Shown here: piece after piece, positions 7,720 through 8,931 of the stretch
Position numbering within the stretch: the first letter of the stretch is position 1
How the letters are laid out: every line of letters starts with the position of its first letter
Source: Candidatus Gastranaerophilales bacterium
GTDB taxonomy: Bacteria; Cyanobacteriota; Vampirovibrionia; Gastranaerophilales; CAJFVJ01
Direction of reading: 5' to 3'
Length of the DNA: 8,931 nt
Assembly: GCA_028694275.1 (NCBI GenBank)
Contig: JAQUTS010000068.1
Coordinates: forward strand, 1-8,931
Notes under the pieces: model-generated
The model's input: the letters and a program-made list of their open reading frames with translations, nothing else
Databases searched by the model: none
What the model was told of the DNA's origin: nothing
Program-made: the position numbers and the translations under genes

Positions 7720-8439
7720 CTAAAAACTATATTTTGTATTGAAACCAAATCTACGTGTCGGATCGTTATTAGCATCATACATTGTAGACGCATTTACTTC
7801 AAATCTCAAATTCTTAACAGGTTTTAACTTAATTTTCGAATTTTGCATAGAATATTCAAGCGCAAGACCGTTTGAATGGCCTTTTTGTTCCATAATTGTA
7901 CTATATGACGAACGCAGAATAAGACTTTTGCTTAGCTTCATCTCAGGTGAAATTGCAATACTGTTTTTGGATAACTCAGGGCGATAATCATTGCGCAAAA
8001 AACTACTTCTGACACCAAATCTATCCTTGGAAAACAAAGCATAGGCTCCTTCCAAGCTTCTTGATTTGCCATCAGCATTAATATCCCCCAATTCCAATTC
8101 TCCGATTTTTTTGCTGACAGGTTGCAAAGTCACAGACGACCCGTCTTTTGAGTACTTAGTGGCAAGTCCGCTTTTTTTAGAAGTTGAAACTCCGCCCTTC
8201 AAAGCCTGACGGCCCGAGTATTCTTTACCCTTATACACACTGTATGGCGAAGTATTATCATTCCCGGGAGACGGAGTAAACAAAAATATCTCCTCAGGGG
8301 TAAGTTCTTTGGGTTCTTCCTCCAAAACAGGAAGCTGCATCAAAGCAGGAGGTGCTTCTTTAAACAAAATAACCTCACCTGCCCAAGAAGGTGACATAAA
8401 AAATAAACAAAGTAGTAACAAAAAAATCTTTCTCATCAT
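7720..8439 (-). CDS. Exported protein of unknown function with outer-membrane beta-barrel-like C-terminus
   Basis: I do not recognise the family. From the tandem ATG ATG at 8439-8434 the protein is 239 residues. It starts with a clear signal peptide, MMRKIFLLLLCLFFMSPSWA, cut after residue 20 (SWA before GEV). The open frame extends upstream to a TTG at 8487, but that would put 16 non-leader residues before the signal peptide, so I prefer the ATG pair. After a Pro/Glu-rich stretch (about 29-52) come alternating polar/hydrophobic segments such as LILRSSYSTIM, GLALEYSM, LRFEVNASTMYD and a final RRFGFNTKYSF. A terminal Phe after an amphipathic strand is typical of outer-membrane beta-barrel proteins. 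About 200 mature residues would suit a small barrel or a surface-associated domain. It is the first gene of the minus-strand block leading to the acyl-activating gene and kdsDC, with only 52 nt to the next start, so co-transcription is likely and an envelope role plausible. Confidence 0.7.
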   Translation of the reverse strand: MMRKIFLLLLCLFFMSPSWAGEVILFKEAPPALMQLPVLEEEPKELTPEEIFLFTPSPGNDNTSPYSVYKGKEYSGRQALKGGVSTSKKSGLATKYSKDGSSVTLQPVSKKIGELELGDINADGKSRSLEGAYALFSKDRFGVRSSFLRNDYRPELSKNSIAISPEMKLSKSLILRSSYSTIMEQKGHSNGLALEYSMQNSKIKLKPVKNLRFEVNASTMYDANNDPTRRFGFNTKYSF

Positions 8440-8444
8440 ATAAT
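8415..8444 (+). promoter_or_regulatory. Candidate promoter for the 61-codon gene
   Basis: GTAACA (8415-8420, 4 of 6 matches) and a perfect TATAAT (8439-8444) are separated by 18 nt. Transcription would start near 8451 and give a leader of about 36 nt containing the ribosome site AAGGA at 8474-8478. The -10 box overlaps the ATG pair of the divergent exported-protein gene, and the start region overlaps the -10 box proposed for that gene. Confidence 0.45.
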
Positions 8445-8446
8445 AT

Positions 8447-8474
8447 ATTTTAGCGTGTAAATTTAAAACAACAA
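8447..8474 (-). promoter_or_regulatory. Candidate promoter for the exported-protein/kdsDC block
   Basis: On the minus strand TTGTTG (8474-8469) is followed, after 16 nt, by TAAAAT (8452-8447, 5 of 6 matches). The start point would be near 8440, essentially at the first ATG (8439), so the message would have almost no leader. That agrees with the absence of a Shine-Dalgarno sequence before this ATG. Confidence 0.4.
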
Positions 8475-8486
8475 AGGAAAAATCCA

Positions 8487-8672
8487 ATGGAAAAAATCAC
8501 CCTCAGATCTGATCGTGACACCGATTACAAATTTATGTACAAAGGCGAAGAAACAATACTCAAAGCAGGTGCTGTCTTAAGTATTGCAGGCGGTCTTGAT
8601 GATGTCGTTTTGCCTACTTGCGCAATGAAAATCATACAAAACCTCATCATCATCAAACAGGATGTAAAATAG
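8487..8672 (+). CDS. Small protein of unknown function, 61 residues
   Basis: I do not recognise this protein. It starts at ATG with AAGGA 8 nt upstream, a normal ribosome site, and ends in TAG. It begins MEKITLRSDRDTDYKFMYKG, then a Gly/Ala-rich turn (AGAVLSIAGGLDD, residues 27-39), VLPTCAMKIIQN with a single Cys at 44, and a hydrophobic IIIK near the end. Alternating hydrophobic residues suggest a small beta-rich fold. There is no signal peptide and no convincing membrane helix. It stands alone between a divergent gene and the tRNA-His region with its own plausible promoter. The opposite-strand frame (8525-8758) lacks a ribosome site and overlaps a promoter, so the plus-strand reading is preferred. 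That it is a real gene rests on ribosome site, promoter and position, not on homology. Confidence 0.6.
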   Translation: MEKITLRSDRDTDYKFMYKGEETILKAGAVLSIAGGLDDVVLPTCAMKIIQNLIIIKQDVK

Positions 8673-8674
8673 TA

Positions 8675-8703
8675 TTGAAATAGATTTTTTTTTATTGTAT
8701 AAA
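8675..8703 (+). promoter_or_regulatory. Sigma-70-type promoter upstream of the tRNA-His region
   Basis: TTGAAA (8675-8680, 5 of 6 matches) and TATAAA (8698-8703, 5 of 6 matches) are separated by exactly 17 nt; most of the spacer is a run of nine T. Transcription would start near 8710-8711. It begins 3 nt after the stop of the 61-codon gene and is the best promoter seen upstream of the tRNA, which would then have a leader of about 147 nt. The T run could also help end transcription of the 61-codon gene, but no GC-rich stem precedes it. Confidence 0.55.
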
Positions 8704-8759
8704 ATTGTTTATGGTTGACATTCACAAACCCAAAGTAAGTGACAGCAGCCATAAACAAT
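8704..8759 (+). repeat. Perfect 11-bp inverted repeat at the tRNA-region transcription start
   Basis: ATTGTTTATGG (8704-8714) is the exact reverse complement of CCATAAACAAT (8749-8759), with 34 nt between. Inside, TCAC (8722-8725) can pair with GTGA (8739-8742). The left arm begins directly after the -10 box and covers the predicted start point, so it may act as a DNA operator for a protein or as an RNA hairpin if transcription starts further upstream. No T run follows on the plus strand, so it is not a standard terminator in that direction. Confidence 0.6.
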
Positions 8760-8766
8760 AAAATAC

Positions 8767-8792
8767 GACGAGTGTCGTCAAGCGGTTAAGAC
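8767..8792 (+). repeat. Partial direct repeat of the 5' third of the tRNA-His gene
   Basis: Positions 8772-8792 are identical over 21 nt to 8862-8882 inside tRNA-His, from base 5 through the D arm to base 25. Extended to 8767 the match is 24 of 26. After 8792 the anticodon, variable and T arms are absent: no GTTCGAAT and no 3' acceptor strand occur. A hairpin-forming segment follows (GCGG at 8798-8801 with CCGC at 8825-8828, enclosing ATTAT with ATAAT). It is a tRNA remnant or a tRNA-mimicking leader element, not a working tRNA gene. Confidence 0.65.
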
Positions 8793-8856
8793 TATTTGCG
8801 GATTATGGATCGAGATAATCGGTACCGCGTGAAAATTGAATAAAAGTTTTGTATAT

Positions 8857-8930
8857 GGCGGGTGTCGTCAAGCGGTTAAGACCTCGGTTTGTGGTACCGA
8901 TATTCGTGGGTTCGAATCCCATCATCCGCC
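8857..8930 (+). tRNA. tRNA-His (GTG anticodon)
   Basis: The sequence folds as a complete cloverleaf. The acceptor stem has G1-C72, C2-G71, G3-C70, G4-C69, G5-U68, U6-A67 and G7-C66. An encoded extra G at 8857 pairs with C73, the identity mark of tRNA-His. The D stem is GTC/GAC. The anticodon stem TCGGT/ACCGA holds the loop TTGTGGT with anticodon GTG. The T arm is GTGGG, TTCGAAT, CCCAT. The window ends at the following C (8931), so whether CCA is encoded cannot be seen. Confidence 0.95.
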
Positions 8931-8931
8931 C

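Noticed and set aside
8440..8487. TTG at 8487 as start of the exported protein
   Set aside because: It would place 16 residues before a clear signal peptide and overlap the ATG of the divergent gene. The ATG pair at 8439-8434 fits the signal peptide.
8525..8758. 77-codon minus-strand reading frame
   Set aside because: It has no ribosome site, overlaps the 61-codon plus-strand gene and crosses a good promoter and an inverted repeat.
8767..8840. A second, complete tRNA gene
   Set aside because: Only the 5' part through the D arm matches. The position-33 U, T arm and 3' acceptor strand are missing.
1..8931. Stop-codon reassignment explaining the TAA at 6741-6743
   Set aside because: Neighbouring genes end at the expected family lengths with TAA (rlmN, mannosidase) or TAG (tolC-like, kdsC, kdsD), so both codons act as stops here.

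Overview
The window looks like a piece of an AT-rich, diderm (Gram-negative-type) bacterial chromosome. It encodes a TolC-family outer-membrane protein, two enzymes of the Kdo branch of lipopolysaccharide synthesis, and a small exported protein with a beta-barrel-like C-terminus. The acyl-activating enzyme resembles, from memory, the acyl-ACP synthetase type of Cyanobacteria. That resemblance plus low GC and Kdo genes makes a non-photosynthetic cyanobacterial relative (Melainabacteria/Vampirovibrionia) my best guess. This is inference, and a search with any of the proteins would settle it. I see no insertion sequence, phage module or CRISPR array.

Layout. Positions 1-255 (+) hold the 3' end of rlmN, an rRNA/tRNA methyltransferase. 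It converges, with only 2 nt between, on a TolC-like gene (258-1757, -, TTG start). A 127-nt divergent region carries a good promoter for a cytoplasmic GH38 alpha-mannosidase (1885-4302, +). The mannosidase 3' end overlaps the 3' end of kdsC by 56 nt. From 8439 down to 4247 the minus strand is one gene block: an exported protein of unknown function, a long-chain acyl-CoA/acyl-ACP synthetase interrupted by a single in-frame TAA, kdsD and kdsC. On the plus strand at the right edge are a 61-codon unknown gene (8487-8672), a strong-looking promoter, an 11-bp perfect inverted repeat, a duplicated 5' third of a tRNA, and a tRNA-His gene (8857-8930) cut just after base 73.

How the genes fit together. 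KdsD isomerises ribulose 5-phosphate to arabinose 5-phosphate. KdsC dephosphorylates Kdo 8-phosphate. Together they supply Kdo for the inner core of lipopolysaccharide. The acyl-activating enzyme and the exported protein upstream are consistent with a cell-envelope operon. The mannosidase and TolC genes are separate transcription units.

Most unusual points: the lone TAA inside an otherwise intact acyl-activating gene, the tRNA-His leader with its partial tRNA copy and possible His-containing 16-codon ORF, and the convergent mannosidase/kdsC overlap. I found no convincing new multi-gene system.
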